The notes: generated by a model from the letters alone, not told the origin. A stretch of 48,029 bases of DNA from Candidatus Gastranaerophilales bacterium (GCA_944324235.1 CALUVN010000010.1:1-48029), one strand, 5' to 3'; counted from the first letter of the stretch, positions 36,122 to 45,166 are shown. Numbers and translations are program-made.

Positions 36122-38788
36122 CTAAAGCCGGGCTTTTTCTTCCATTCCGGTTATTTCTTCGGCAATAGCTGCGACCGTACGCGGGAAATACCGCTGCAGG
36201 TAATATGCTCTTGTAGCTGTCAGGTCACACGGATTGGTATGTAAAAGCATATTTGTTTCCGCAAATCTTTCCTCTGCACCGCGCAAGTCTCCTTGTACAG
36301 TACCGGTAAAGTAATCTATAAAAATTTCTTCTTCTGTTGTGGCTATTTGTTTGAACCCAGCAAATTCTTCTTCAAAGATTTTTTTTAGTTTTTCACTGCC
36401 GGAAACCTGATTACCATTCTCATCTGCTGATGAGGCATCTATAAAGTGTCCGTATTCGTGAAATAAAGTCGAAATATTTTTTTGCAAAAATTCTTCTTGT
36501 GTTGTTGAAATTGTATTGCCCCCAAAATAAATCTTTTCTTCTGCTGTGTTCCAGTAGGCATTATTCAACCAGGAATTTGAAAACCTGTCATCACCGCCCC
36601 AAATTATTGAATTAATATTGTTTTTATCCATAATCATCAATTGTTCACCGCTCAGGTTTTTAAAAATGTTCAGCATGGTATTTCTGTCTTCCGGTGCAAT
36701 TTTATCACCTAACGGGATAGTTGTAATTTTACCTGTTTGATTATCTTTTACAGAAACTGTATTATCTTCTTTATATTCAATATCCCAGCTTTTTCCGTTA
36801 AGTGAGGATTGGAACTTATTTTCACTGAGAACTGTGAATGTTTGCACTCTATCCAGCAGAACATTTCCGTCTTTATCCGTAATTTTGTAGAATGAGCGGA
36901 GGTTGCCGTTCTCATCTTCCAGACTTTGAAAACGTGTTCTTGTACCATCAAATGATGTAAAATCTTTTTCTACTTTAATATTTCCGTGTGCGTCAATTGT
37001 TGATTTCTGCAAGACCTTTTTATTGCCGTTTGCATCAATTTCAGTGATATTAGGTACCCCGTCAAGGGCTCCTTGTTCATATATTTCAGTTTTTATTTTT
37101 TTGCCGTTGTCGTCATATATATCTATTTTCTGGTTGGTTACAATATCCTTTCTGTCTCCAAAACCGGAAGCAATTCTTTTATATTCGACGGTTTGGCTTC
37201 TTGTTTGACTAGTATTTGTGACTTGTTTTTCATAACTGTGTTCTTCAACATCATTACCTATAATGTCAAACTGTCTGCTGTTTTGATTGTATCTGATTAT
37301 ATGTCCGGTTGATACAGGCTGAGGGAATGGCGAATTGTCGCCTTCTTTCGGAATTGTTATATCCATTGTATTTTTCATATTATCAACTTTGTATGTATAA
37401 TCCGGATGCTCTGTTACAAAATTATAGAGAGTATTATCATTCGCTTCCGCCATAAATGCCAGCACTTCAGGCGAAATTTTAACTCCGCTTGCTGCTATTT
37501 GTTTAATCTTTTCTATAGCTTCTTTAGGACATTTTGACAGACGAATTTCCAATTCTGCACTAACCGGTTCATCATACAATTTTAGACCTGCGATATTTTC
37601 AAGTGCAGTAAAATCTTTCTCGTTCATACTTGTGAGCATTTGATACTCGACAATTCCGAGTGCACCATTGTGTATATCAGCAAAGTCTTTAATTCTATCA
37701 CGCATCTCAGGTTTTGCTTTCAGTAATGACGGAATATTTACATTTACATACTCCGGATTTTGCAAAAGTTCTTTTGCTTCTTCAAATTCATCGTCATCAA
37801 GGTTTGCAATAGATATTATTTCATAAGTATCTTGAACATTTCCTTGTTGCAAAGAAATAAGCTGTACTGCTTTACTTATATTTTCCGATGAGGAGTCTTG
37901 GCATATTTTATTTATACATGAAATATTTTCCGGTGTAATATTGTCTTTACAGTGACTCAAAATTGCTTTCATATTTTGGGCACTTTTATCATCAAGAAGA
38001 CTCTCAGTGAACTCGTAACCATTTTCATATATAAATTGGGTTGCTTCTTCACTTGATTTTCCCTGCGACAAGTGGTCTGTCAGTTCATTCAGCATATTTA
38101 ATTTATCAATATTATTATCCTGCAAGGCTACACCCATTAAATCAAACGGAGGCAAACCTTTTGATAATATATCTTTTATAATTTTAAACTGTTCATCATC
38201 AGCATCGCGGACTAACATTGTAAGATAACTTGCAAGATATCTATCTCCCATTTCAAATTTACTGTCTTCATCCTGCGGCAGTTGAGCATATAATTCATCA
38301 AGTCTTTTTTTGCCCTGTTCGTCCAATTTTGCAATGTCTTTTACCTCATAGGGTGACAGGTTTAAATTAAATTGTTTTGAATACTTCTCTTTCAGGGCAA
38401 GTTCTTCAGGTGTCAGTGTTTCATCAACAGGTACAGGTTGGGACTGACGCGAAGAAAAATTTTTTGTAGCTTTAGGCTCATCATAAGGCTCTATACCTGC
38501 TTTTTGCATATCTTCTTCCAACTTACTCATAAATTGAGATACGCTATACTCCCTGTATTTTTCTTCAATTTTTGAATTGAACAACTGAATTAATTCAGCC
38601 TCGGAGATGTCTTTTGTATTAAAGTCAATTTCCGCAAAAGCATGCAAATCTTTCTTTAATAGTTCAAAATCTTTTTCAGTAAACACAGAATTAGATTTTT
38701 TCTGATATTTTTTCAGAAAAACATCTTCTTCACCTAATGTTGTATTAATCTTTGTCTCAAAATATTCAAGCAGTCTGCTTAAATCCAT
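36122..38788 (-). CDS. Large protein with C-terminal lethal-factor-like zinc-protease signature
   Basis: 888 residues, no signal peptide. Residues 1-130 are charged and helical. About 130-520 form repeated helical pairs, then about 555-640 has short D/N-G repeats (YDDNGKKIKTE, DANGNKKV, DAHGNIKV, DENGNLRS, DKDGNVLLD), and a last domain of about 200 residues follows. This ends with LFHEYGHFIDASSADE (HEYGH at 777-781) and RGAEERFAETNMLL (E839/E840), the HExxH plus distant E-x-F-A-E layout of anthrax lethal-factor-type (ATLF, M34-like) and related gluzincin toxins. The zinc ligands look complete. Substrate and delivery are unknown. The ATG has GGAGAAG upstream. Confidence 0.75.
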   Translation of the reverse strand: MDLSRLLEYFETKINTTLGEEDVFLKKYQKKSNSVFTEKDFELLKKDLHAFAEIDFNTKDISEAELIQLFNSKIEEKYREYSVSQFMSKLEEDMQKAGIEPYDEPKATKNFSSRQSQPVPVDETLTPEELALKEKYSKQFNLNLSPYEVKDIAKLDEQGKKRLDELYAQLPQDEDSKFEMGDRYLASYLTMLVRDADDEQFKIIKDILSKGLPPFDLMGVALQDNNIDKLNMLNELTDHLSQGKSSEEATQFIYENGYEFTESLLDDKSAQNMKAILSHCKDNITPENISCINKICQDSSSENISKAVQLISLQQGNVQDTYEIISIANLDDDEFEEAKELLQNPEYVNVNIPSLLKAKPEMRDRIKDFADIHNGALGIVEYQMLTSMNEKDFTALENIAGLKLYDEPVSAELEIRLSKCPKEAIEKIKQIAASGVKISPEVLAFMAEANDNTLYNFVTEHPDYTYKVDNMKNTMDITIPKEGDNSPFPQPVSTGHIIRYNQNSRQFDIIGNDVEEHSYEKQVTNTSQTRSQTVEYKRIASGFGDRKDIVTNQKIDIYDDNGKKIKTEIYEQGALDGVPNITEIDANGNKKVLQKSTIDAHGNIKVEKDFTSFDGTRTRFQSLEDENGNLRSFYKITDKDGNVLLDRVQTFTVLSENKFQSSLNGKSWDIEYKEDNTVSVKDNQTGKITTIPLGDKIAPEDRNTMLNIFKNLSGEQLMIMDKNNINSIIWGGDDRFSNSWLNNAYWNTAEEKIYFGGNTISTTQEEFLQKNISTLFHEYGHFIDASSADENGNQVSGSEKLKKIFEEEFAGFKQIATTEEEIFIDYFTGTVQGDLRGAEERFAETNMLLHTNPCDLTATRAYYLQRYFPRTVAAIAEEITGMEEKARL

Positions 38789-38891
38789 CTTTCTACTTCT
38801 CCTGTATGTACCATATATTATCTAATATCGGCACCGCAGGAGAATTTCTTTAATATTTGTACACTGAAAGATTTACATACCTTAATAAAAG

Positions 38892-39194
38892 CTATTCCGG
38901 TTCGCCGAGACAAGTTCCGAACTGGCAGTTTGCATTATACGGCTCATTTTGTACAGTACCAGAATTTTGTAATTCCTGCGACTCCAAATTATAACGAATA
39001 TCTGACGGAGCTGTATCTACAGGCAAAGAAGGCGGTTTCTGTATATCTTCAAGATGATTTGGCACTAACCGTTCATTTAATGTTTCCTGATTCATTATAT
39101 CAGCCCTGCACAGCCCTTCATTTTCAATACTGCATACGGCAGATACGGGTATTGCTGTTAACGAAACTACCAGTATTATCAAAAATTTCTTCAT
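38892..39194 (-). CDS. Small secreted cysteine-containing protein
   Basis: 100 residues with a clear signal peptide (MKKFLIILVVSLTAIPVSA). The mature part has four cysteines (21, 29, 90, 95), the last pair as CQFGTC near the C-terminus, suggesting disulphides in the periplasm or outside the cell; the middle is polar and Pro-rich. No lipobox. It precedes the LF-like zincin gene on the same strand with about 100 bases between, so they may be cotranscribed. Not recognised. Confidence 0.68.
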   Translation of the reverse strand: MKKFLIILVVSLTAIPVSAVCSIENEGLCRADIMNQETLNERLVPNHLEDIQKPPSLPVDTAPSDIRYNLESQELQNSGTVQNEPYNANCQFGTCLGEPE

Positions 39195-39336
39195 AATTCA
39201 AAAACCTTTCTGTATATCCTGTTATCTATAGCATGTACGACTATGGAAAATTTTTCATTGTCAAAAAGTATAATTTGCATGGCAAAAAAAATTTTTACAG
39301 GTTTTATAAAAAATACAAAAAGGAGTTATAAGCAGA

Positions 39337-39921
39337 ATGACAAACATATCATTTCAAGGAAAAAGCAACTTGTTCATCTCGGGAGATATTTATAACCAAT
39401 TTATTCAAAAAAGCGAAAGCACAAGACGCGTAATCACAAAAACACGTTCCGAAAATGTACTTTCCGTACATAAACCTTTTTTGACAATGCCAACCCCTGA
39501 TGATTTAGTTGTAATAATACGTAATGAACGCAACGGATTTATGAAAAAATTTCCTGTACTTTCTAAAATAGAACAGATAGCTGATGATATCTGCCGTAAG
39601 ATAGAAGAACTTCAAAAAGACACAACAGAAAAACTGACGGCATGGATTATCGGCGGAAACAACTACAAACAGGATAACGGTAATACAATTAAGGCCGTTA
39701 ATGAACTCGGTGAAGTTCTTTGCGACAGACCTGATATTGACACATCAATTTTAGCGGGGCCGAAATACAAAACCGCAGACGGTATCGGAATTCAAGCCAA
39801 TATTGGTGAAACAAATATTATTTTAACAAAAGGTAAAAATACCAGCGTTACATCCACTGCAGATTTGGAAGATTTCTTCGACATTGTGGAACTCAATAAC
39901 GTTGATACAAAAATTGACTAA
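39337..39921 (+). CDS. Unknown protein with N-terminal ISFQGK motif
   Basis: 194 residues, no signal peptide. The motif ISFQGK is at residues 4-9, matching VSFSGK, VSFRG and VSFGQ in other unknown proteins of the window. The rest looks like a compact soluble domain (VVIIRNERNGFMKKFPVLSKIEQIADDICRK; TAWIIGGNNYK; LGEVLCDRPDID) that I do not recognise. Good Shine-Dalgarno (AAGGAG) 10-15 bases upstream. Overlaps the convergent YkgJ gene by 4 bases. Confidence 0.75.
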   Translation: MTNISFQGKSNLFISGDIYNQFIQKSESTRRVITKTRSENVLSVHKPFLTMPTPDDLVVIIRNERNGFMKKFPVLSKIEQIADDICRKIEELQKDTTEKLTAWIIGGNNYKQDNGNTIKAVNELGEVLCDRPDIDTSILAGPKYKTADGIGIQANIGETNIILTKGKNTSVTSTADLEDFFDIVELNNVDTKID

Positions 39922-40349
39922 TTTTTGATACGTTTTTTCTCTTTTTCAAAAATTTCCTCAAACGTATAAATAGGTTGCATTTTATACCCGCAATCATCTG
40001 ACAAAGCCCCGCCCATGGAAAATAACTCTTCCTGCGGATAACGCCTGCATATTCCCGGACGCGTACGGTGAATTTTACAGTGATGGGTTTCCTTATCAAG
40101 ATTTTGGCACTCAAATATTAAACCGATATCATCCTTGCCGATTACCTTTAAATATGTATAAAATCGGTGCAGATATTTGAGCTTTTCAAATTCTTTTTCG
40201 TCCTGAATAACATGTTTGTAATGCTTGACATAAATCTGGGTACAGCATTTCCCGCACGCGTTGCATTTCCCCGTACGGTAATATTTTCGCCGCAAAACCT
40301 TTGCCAGCACAAATTTTCTAAGTTTCAAAATAATCTCATCAAATCTCAC
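39918..40349 (-). CDS. YkgJ-family cysteine-cluster protein
   Basis: 143 residues. The opening has CNACGKCC (about 29-36), followed by CQNLDKETHHCKIHRTRPGICRRYP with further Cys/His, and a late CGYKM; this is the UPF0153/YkgJ pattern of a probable Zn- or Fe-S-binding protein of unknown role. GTG start at 40349. A TGT-TATCAT extended -10 lies 6 bases before it, predicting a leaderless GTG-started mRNA. Confidence 0.9.
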   Translation of the reverse strand: MRFDEIILKLRKFVLAKVLRRKYYRTGKCNACGKCCTQIYVKHYKHVIQDEKEFEKLKYLHRFYTYLKVIGKDDIGLIFECQNLDKETHHCKIHRTRPGICRRYPQEELFSMGGALSDDCGYKMQPIYTFEEIFEKEKKRIKN

Positions 40350-40355
40350 AATAAA

Positions 40356-40364
40356 ATGATAACA
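40356..40364 (-). promoter_or_regulatory. Extended -10 abutting the YkgJ start
   Basis: Minus-strand TGT plus TATCAT (40356-40361), 6 bases before the GTG at 40349; no Shine-Dalgarno. Confidence 0.55.
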
Positions 40365-40517
40365 GAAGTTTTAAATAAGAATTATAAAGTTTTGTAAACT
40401 TTTTCTTTAAAACTGGCAAAACAAAATATTCAGGGGAATTATAACAGTACGAAGAGAATAATCATACAACCTTACTGACATAATTAATACTATAACATAA
40501 CCAAAATAACCAACCTT

Positions 40518-40543
40518 GACCCCGATAACAGGGGTCTTTTTTT
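40518..40543 (+). terminator. Orphan plus-strand terminator upstream of thiL
   Basis: A GC-rich 6-bp stem (40518-40523 with 40531-40536), 7-base loop and a run of seven T on the plus strand (40537-40543). There is no plus-strand gene in the 600 bases before it other than the one at 39337, whose transcript would have to run antisense through ykgJ. It may end a small RNA or a long antisense 3' UTR. The thiL promoter starts right after the T-run. Confidence 0.8.
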
Positions 40544-40544
40544 A

Positions 40545-40553
40545 TGCTAAAAT
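40545..40553 (+). promoter_or_regulatory. thiL promoter placed for a leaderless mRNA
   Basis: Extended -10 TGC-TAAAAT (TAAAAT at 40548-40553), 6 bases before the ATG at 40560, directly after a terminator T-run. No Shine-Dalgarno. Confidence 0.6.
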
Positions 40554-40559
40554 GACCTT

Positions 40560-41450
40560 ATGAGGGAAAAAGAGCTTATCAGCACAATAAAACAAACTCT
40601 GAATTCAAAATACATAGGGGACGACTGCGCATACCTTAAAGATTTAGGAATAGTAATTACGCAGGACAGTCTTGTAGAAGATATTCATTTCAAACTTGAA
40701 TATACAGACGCATACAAACTCGGTTACAAATCCGCAATGGTAAACATTAGCGACATCTGCGCAAGCGGAGCTGAACCTGCATATATGACAGTGGCTCTTT
40801 CAATTCCTAAAAATATTGATAATATTTTTGTCGAAAATTTTTATAAAGGACTAAAAGACGCATCAAAAGGGATTGAAATCGTCGGCGGAGATATAACCGG
40901 CAGCGATAAACTATTTATATCAGTAACAGCTATCGGAAAAACGGCAGGCAGAAAAATCTCTTCTCGCTCAAATGCTCAAATCGGACAGGCAATAATAGTT
41001 TCAGGAGAACACGGCAACAGCGCGGAAGGACTGAAAAAACTTTTAAAAAACGAACCGTGCCCCGAAAAATTCTTAAACGCACACCTCATGCCGGAAGCAG
41101 AACGGAAATTAAGCCGGCTGATTGCTGAAAATATAAAAGAACCCTACGCGATGATGGACACCTCCGACGGACTTGCGGATGCTCTTTCACAGATTGCAAA
41201 TTCAAGCGGGGTAAAACTTTGCGTCAGTTATGATAAAATTCCTCACGATGAATGTGTTGATAAAGAAACCGTTCTGTTTGGCGGAGAAGATTATAAACTG
41301 ACAGCAACCGTTCCGAAAAGTATTCTTCCGCTTCTTGATGACGTTTCTGTAATAGGCACAGTTGAGAAAGGACTCGGGGTAGAACTTGACGGGTTACTTT
41401 TTACCGGTAACGATATTGATGAAAAAATATTCAACCATTTTAAAGGATAG
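40560..41450 (+). CDS. thiL: Thiamine-monophosphate kinase
   Basis: Phosphorylates thiamine monophosphate to thiamine diphosphate, the last step of cofactor synthesis. 296 residues of the PurM/ThiL ATP-grasp-unrelated fold. Visible landmarks: IGDDCAYL (about 19-26), TQDSLVEDIHF, YKSAMVNISDICASGAEPAYMTVALS, GGDITGSD, MDTSDGLADAL and FGGEDYKLT. ispD follows after 5 bases, so thiL heads a thiL-ispD-xre operon. No leader or Shine-Dalgarno. Confidence 0.95.
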   Translation: MREKELISTIKQTLNSKYIGDDCAYLKDLGIVITQDSLVEDIHFKLEYTDAYKLGYKSAMVNISDICASGAEPAYMTVALSIPKNIDNIFVENFYKGLKDASKGIEIVGGDITGSDKLFISVTAIGKTAGRKISSRSNAQIGQAIIVSGEHGNSAEGLKKLLKNEPCPEKFLNAHLMPEAERKLSRLIAENIKEPYAMMDTSDGLADALSQIANSSGVKLCVSYDKIPHDECVDKETVLFGGEDYKLTATVPKSILPLLDDVSVIGTVEKGLGVELDGLLFTGNDIDEKIFNHFKG

Positions 41451-41455
41451 ATATT

Positions 41456-42115
41456 ATGAAAATTAACGCGATAATAACAGCAGGCGGAACTTCTTCCAGA
41501 TTCGGAAACTCAAATAAGCTTCTGGAAAAAATCAACGGGAAAGAACTAATTAAATACACCGTAGAAAATTTTGACATCGCAGAAATCGATAGAATTATAA
41601 TCACTGCAAATCCTTCAATTATAGAAATTCTGGAAGGCTTTTTCAGCTCGAATCCGAAAATAAAAATAACAGAAGGCGGTACAACCCGTCAACAATCAGT
41701 CTATAACGGATTACAACAAGCCTGCGGATGCGATTATGTTCTAATTCACGACGGAGCGCGCCCGATGATTTCAAAAGAAATTATAAAAAATACCATAGAA
41801 GCAGTAAAATTAAAAAAAGCCGTTACGGTAATGACAAAAACAATAGACACGATAAAAGAAGTCGACAGATCAGGTAAAATTATCCGAACGATTGACCGCT
41901 CAAAATTATACAACACCCAGACTCCGCAAGCTTTTGAATATAAATTAATAAAAGATGCGCACGAAAAACTCAAAGACCTGAATTTTACTGACGATGCCGG
42001 AATGGCAGAACACCTCGGCATCAATGTTTACATGGTTGAAGGCGACTACAAAAATATCAAAATTACAACAGCAAACGATATTTATATCGCTAATGCTTAT
42101 TTACAGGATCTATAA
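41456..42115 (+). CDS. ispD: 2-C-methyl-D-erythritol 4-phosphate cytidylyltransferase
   Basis: Third step of the MEP isoprenoid pathway: CTP plus MEP gives CDP-ME. 219 residues of the nucleotidyltransferase fold: ITAGGTSSRFG (about 7-17), a GGTTRQQSVYNGL core, VLIHDGARPMI, IDRSKLYNTQTPQAF and FTDDAGMAEHLG are the family motifs. AAAGGAT precedes its ATG within the end of thiL. The start of the XRE gene lies one base after the stop. Confidence 0.94.
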   Translation: MKINAIITAGGTSSRFGNSNKLLEKINGKELIKYTVENFDIAEIDRIIITANPSIIEILEGFFSSNPKIKITEGGTTRQQSVYNGLQQACGCDYVLIHDGARPMISKEIIKNTIEAVKLKKAVTVMTKTIDTIKEVDRSGKIIRTIDRSKLYNTQTPQAFEYKLIKDAHEKLKDLNFTDDAGMAEHLGINVYMVEGDYKNIKITTANDIYIANAYLQDL

Positions 42116-42116
42116 A

Positions 42117-42326
42117 ATGAACAAGCCCTATCTGAAAAAATTTGGCGAAAACCTGAAGAAAATACGGCATAATAAAGGCCTTACGCAGGATGATTTAGCA
42201 TCTGAAGAAGTTTCAAGATCTATGATAAGTCTCTTAGAATTAGGCAGAACAGATGTGACTATTTCAAAATTAAAAGTTATTGCAAAAAATTTAGGGGTAG
42301 AAATTAAAGAATTATTTGAGTTTTAA
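42117..42326 (+). CDS. XRE-family helix-turn-helix regulator
   Basis: 69 residues that form a single Cro/CI-type HTH domain: FGENLKKIRHNKGLTQDDLASEEVSRSMISLLELGRTDVTISKLKVIAKNLGVEIKELFEF. It starts at the ATG at 42117, one base after the ispD stop, with AGGA 8 bases upstream in ispD; longer in-frame versions starting inside ispD are rejected. Position suggests it may be co-produced with ThiL and IspD. Target unknown. Confidence 0.87.
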   Translation: MNKPYLKKFGENLKKIRHNKGLTQDDLASEEVSRSMISLLELGRTDVTISKLKVIAKNLGVEIKELFEF

Positions 42327-42348
42327 AATAATGTAATCACGAATACAT

Positions 42349-42383
42349 AAACGGCAGTTCTGAAAAAAACAGAACTGCCGTTT
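42349..42383. terminator. Strong bidirectional terminator
   Basis: A perfect 14-bp stem (42349-42362 with 42370-42383), A7 loop and a T-run on the plus strand. It lies between the convergent thiL operon and the GH13 gene and can serve both. Confidence 0.92.
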
Positions 42384-42404
42384 TGAGTCTTATAATCTTA
42401 GTTT

Positions 42405-43961
42405 TTACTTAATTTCATAGTCCTCTATCAGATAAACCTGAATTTCCGCAGGGTAGATAGTTGTCTTGAATTTATTCTTTTCAACGTGCGGAACATTGAG
42501 CAGTTTAATCGGCATTAACATTTTAGTTTCAACATCAAACTTCGGAAGTTTGAATTCAATTTCCTGCTGAACTCTGTAATTCAAATTGCCGACGACAAGA
42601 ATTGTTTGTTTAGAATAGCTTATCGCATAAGCAAAAACTGAAGGGGAAGATGTTTTAATAACGGTGAATTTGCCGTTAGTAAGAACAGGAGCCATATATA
42701 CTTTAAAGTTATTTGCTGCGTTAAACTGTTCTGACAAATTCATATTATGCGCACCCGGTTTTCTTGAAAAATTAAAAATATCAATCTTACCTCTGTGAGC
42801 AAAATAATATTCATCGTCAGTAAATGTTTTGTCAGCCTTTTTGTTTGCCCAGAAATATATATAATTATCGCCTGTCGCAAACCCGTCAACGGAGTAAGAG
42901 TTTATCGGTAAAGTTGCATTAAGCCAGATAATCATTTCACTGAACGGTTCGCCGTTAATTAAAAGCGGGCTGAGCTCATCGTGAGTAGAAAAACTTCCGA
43001 TAGCGGTTTTTCTGTCAGGATACTTGTTATAGAGAGATTTAATAAAAAGAACATGATCCGTCAATTCTTTAGCAGTTTTCCAATCTTTCAGGTTAAAGAA
43101 ACTTCCGTAAAATCCGTCAAAACCGGCTTCCAAAAGTTTATCGTACGGAGTATAAACCGCAAGCTCATGTACAGGTTTTGTCCAGGAGTCGGAAGCTTCA
43201 GCCAGCCACAGGAATTGACTATCTTTTTTTCTTGAATAATCAATTAATTCTTTCCAGAATTTAGCAGGTTTGCTTGAGGCAACATCAGCTCTTATACCGT
43301 CTGCACCTATATTCATCACCATATCAACAAAACCTTTATACTCCATAAAAAGGTTATGGTTAATCTGAGCCTCGCTGCCTCCGTCAAGAACACGTGTGTC
43401 AGTCCAATCAACAGGAATTACAGGTTCACCGTTTTTATCCTTCACAAACAATTCAGGCCGCTTCATATAAAGATTATATGAACCCATAGACGGCAAATCT
43501 ACAATAACACTGATTCCGCGTCTGTGAGCTTCCGTGACAAATTTTCTTGCCTGATATTCTATTGACAAAGCAGTTTTATCGCTGGCAAGCTGAGGGTTTA
43601 AACTTTTGAAATCAGATACAGCATATAATGATCCTGCAGTTCCGAGAGCCTTAGTTGTTCCTACTGGTGTAATCGGTAAAAGATGAATTGTATTTACACC
43701 GCGATTTTTAAGTTCATCCAGCCTGTCAATTGCATTCAAAAAAGTTCCGCTTTCCTCATTTTCGTCAAAATCAATAATTCCGTTATTATTGGCATCCTGT
43801 GCATTAAAAGTTCTCAAATTCACACCGTAAATAACTGCGGAATTATTTAAAAAAGTAGAGCGCAGATTATTCACCCAGACATTTTTTTCATCCGCAGACA
43901 CAAAAGATGCCGAATAAATAAACATGGCAATCAACAGAAATATCTTCAAAAGTTTTTTCAT
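42405..43961 (-). CDS. Secreted GH13 alpha-amylase-family enzyme
   Basis: 518 residues: signal peptide (LLKIFLLIAMFIYSASFVSA), then a GH13 barrel. The calcium loop DANNNGIIDFDE (56-67) matches the D-x-N-x-D-G-like site of GH13 enzymes. D226 in GIRADVAS is the nucleophile, E255 in LWLAEAS the acid/base and D328 in FSTHDE the third acid, although the usual N of NHD is T here. A C-terminal beta domain (about 435-518) ends the protein. It should hydrolyse or transfer alpha-glucans outside the cytoplasm; specificity is unknown. GAGAGGG precedes the ATG. Confidence 0.9.
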   Translation of the reverse strand: MKKLLKIFLLIAMFIYSASFVSADEKNVWVNNLRSTFLNNSAVIYGVNLRTFNAQDANNNGIIDFDENEESGTFLNAIDRLDELKNRGVNTIHLLPITPVGTTKALGTAGSLYAVSDFKSLNPQLASDKTALSIEYQARKFVTEAHRRGISVIVDLPSMGSYNLYMKRPELFVKDKNGEPVIPVDWTDTRVLDGGSEAQINHNLFMEYKGFVDMVMNIGADGIRADVASSKPAKFWKELIDYSRKKDSQFLWLAEASDSWTKPVHELAVYTPYDKLLEAGFDGFYGSFFNLKDWKTAKELTDHVLFIKSLYNKYPDRKTAIGSFSTHDELSPLLINGEPFSEMIIWLNATLPINSYSVDGFATGDNYIYFWANKKADKTFTDDEYYFAHRGKIDIFNFSRKPGAHNMNLSEQFNAANNFKVYMAPVLTNGKFTVIKTSSPSVFAYAISYSKQTILVVGNLNYRVQQEIEFKLPKFDVETKMLMPIKLLNVPHVEKNKFKTTIYPAEIQVYLIEDYEIK

Positions 43962-44091
43962 AACAACATACCCTCTCTAATCAGCTTACTCTTAATATTT
44001 ACATGCTAGCAGATATTTTATATTTGTGCAAGCAAACAGAAACTTTTAAAATATAATTTCTGATGTCATATTTTTACTGGTATAAAAATTA

Positions 44092-44120
44092 TTTACTAAA
44101 AACAATTTTTAAGATATAAT
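44092..44120 (+). promoter_or_regulatory. ROK kinase promoter, near-leaderless
   Basis: TTTACT (44092-44097), a 17-base spacer and TATAAT (44115-44120), 8 bases before the ATG at 44129. Predicted leader about 2 bases. Confidence 0.68.
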
Positions 44121-44128
44121 TTTTGTAT

Positions 44129-45085
44129 ATGAAAAAGTATTCAGTTGGTATAGATTTAGGCGGAACAAAAATTTTGATAGCGCTTGTTAATCGCGAGACA
44201 GGCGAAGTTGCAGCATCAGTCAAGAAAAAAACTAAAAAAGATAAAGGGCCTAAAAATATAATAAAAAAAATGCTGGAAGGCATAGAAGAATTGCTGGCAG
44301 AAAGCGGCGTTACAACAGAAGAAATCAATTCAATAGGAGTCGGTGCAGCAGGGCAGGTTGACAGAGAAAACGGAATTCTAATAGGCGCACCTAACCTTGA
44401 CTGTTATGATTTAAACATAAAACAAAATCTGGAAGAGCATTTTAACCTTCCTGTATATCTTGGAAATGACGTTGAAATTGCAGCAATCGGAGAAATGAAA
44501 TTTGGGGCGGCAAAGGGATATGATGACTTTGTCTGTGTTTTTGTCGGAACCGGAGTCGGCTCATCAATCGTAAAAAACGGGAAAATAATTTACGGAGCAA
44601 CAGGGACAGCTGGCGAAATCGGACACGTTATAGTTGATTTAAACGGCAGACCATGCGGATGCGGTGCACACGGTTGTCTGGAGGCATACGCATCACGTTC
44701 TGCAATTGAACGCAGAATTGAAGGCGCACTCAGAAAAGGACGAAAATCCTGTATTCTGGACTACCTTGAAGGCGGAAAATCCATTACATCCGGAATGATT
44801 AGAAAAGCTATTGAACGAGAAGACGAACTGGTAATTCAATGTGTAACTGAAGCCTCCGAATATCTTTCAGGCGGTCTTGCAAGTATTATAAATTTTATAA
44901 ACCCGAAACTTATAGTTCTTGGAGGCGGTTTGATAGAGGCTGTAGACTTTTTCTACCAGAAAACCATAAAAAAAGCACGCGCAAAATCACTTCCAGTACC
45001 TGCAGAAAAAATAGAATTTAAAAAAGCATCACTGGGAGATTTTTCGGGAGTAATCGGCGCGGCTTTTCTGGATGAACGCAAATAA
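44129..45085 (+). CDS. ROK-family sugar kinase (glucokinase-like)
   Basis: 318 residues. The N-terminal phosphate loop GIDLGGTKILIALVN (about 7-21), then GAPNLDCYDLNIKQNL, LGNDVEIAAIGE, and VGTGVGSSIVKNGKIIYG mark a ROK kinase. The zinc-binding CGCGAHGCLEAYAS (about 172-185) is intact, and LGGGLIEA is present. It probably phosphorylates glucose or N-acetyl-sugars. The start at 44129 was chosen; an in-frame TTG at 44123 would lie inside the promoter spacer region. It is not obviously linked to the GH13 gene, which is divergent. Confidence 0.92.
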   Translation: MKKYSVGIDLGGTKILIALVNRETGEVAASVKKKTKKDKGPKNIIKKMLEGIEELLAESGVTTEEINSIGVGAAGQVDRENGILIGAPNLDCYDLNIKQNLEEHFNLPVYLGNDVEIAAIGEMKFGAAKGYDDFVCVFVGTGVGSSIVKNGKIIYGATGTAGEIGHVIVDLNGRPCGCGAHGCLEAYASRSAIERRIEGALRKGRKSCILDYLEGGKSITSGMIRKAIEREDELVIQCVTEASEYLSGGLASIINFINPKLIVLGGGLIEAVDFFYQKTIKKARAKSLPVPAEKIEFKKASLGDFSGVIGAAFLDERK

Positions 45086-45117
45086 TTTCGCAATATGCTG
45101 AAAAATCTTGACATATA

Positions 45118-45126
45118 TGGTATAAT
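45118..45126 (+). promoter_or_regulatory. Extended -10 for the GGDEF protein gene
   Basis: TGG plus TATAAT (45121-45126), about 40 bases before the ATG at 45167. The leader is normal (about 34 bases) with AAGG before the start. A TTGACA at 45108-45113 is too close to act with it. Confidence 0.55.
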
Positions 45127-45166
45127 ACAAGAGTATTATATTTAAATTAAGTGCTGAAAAGGTTTT

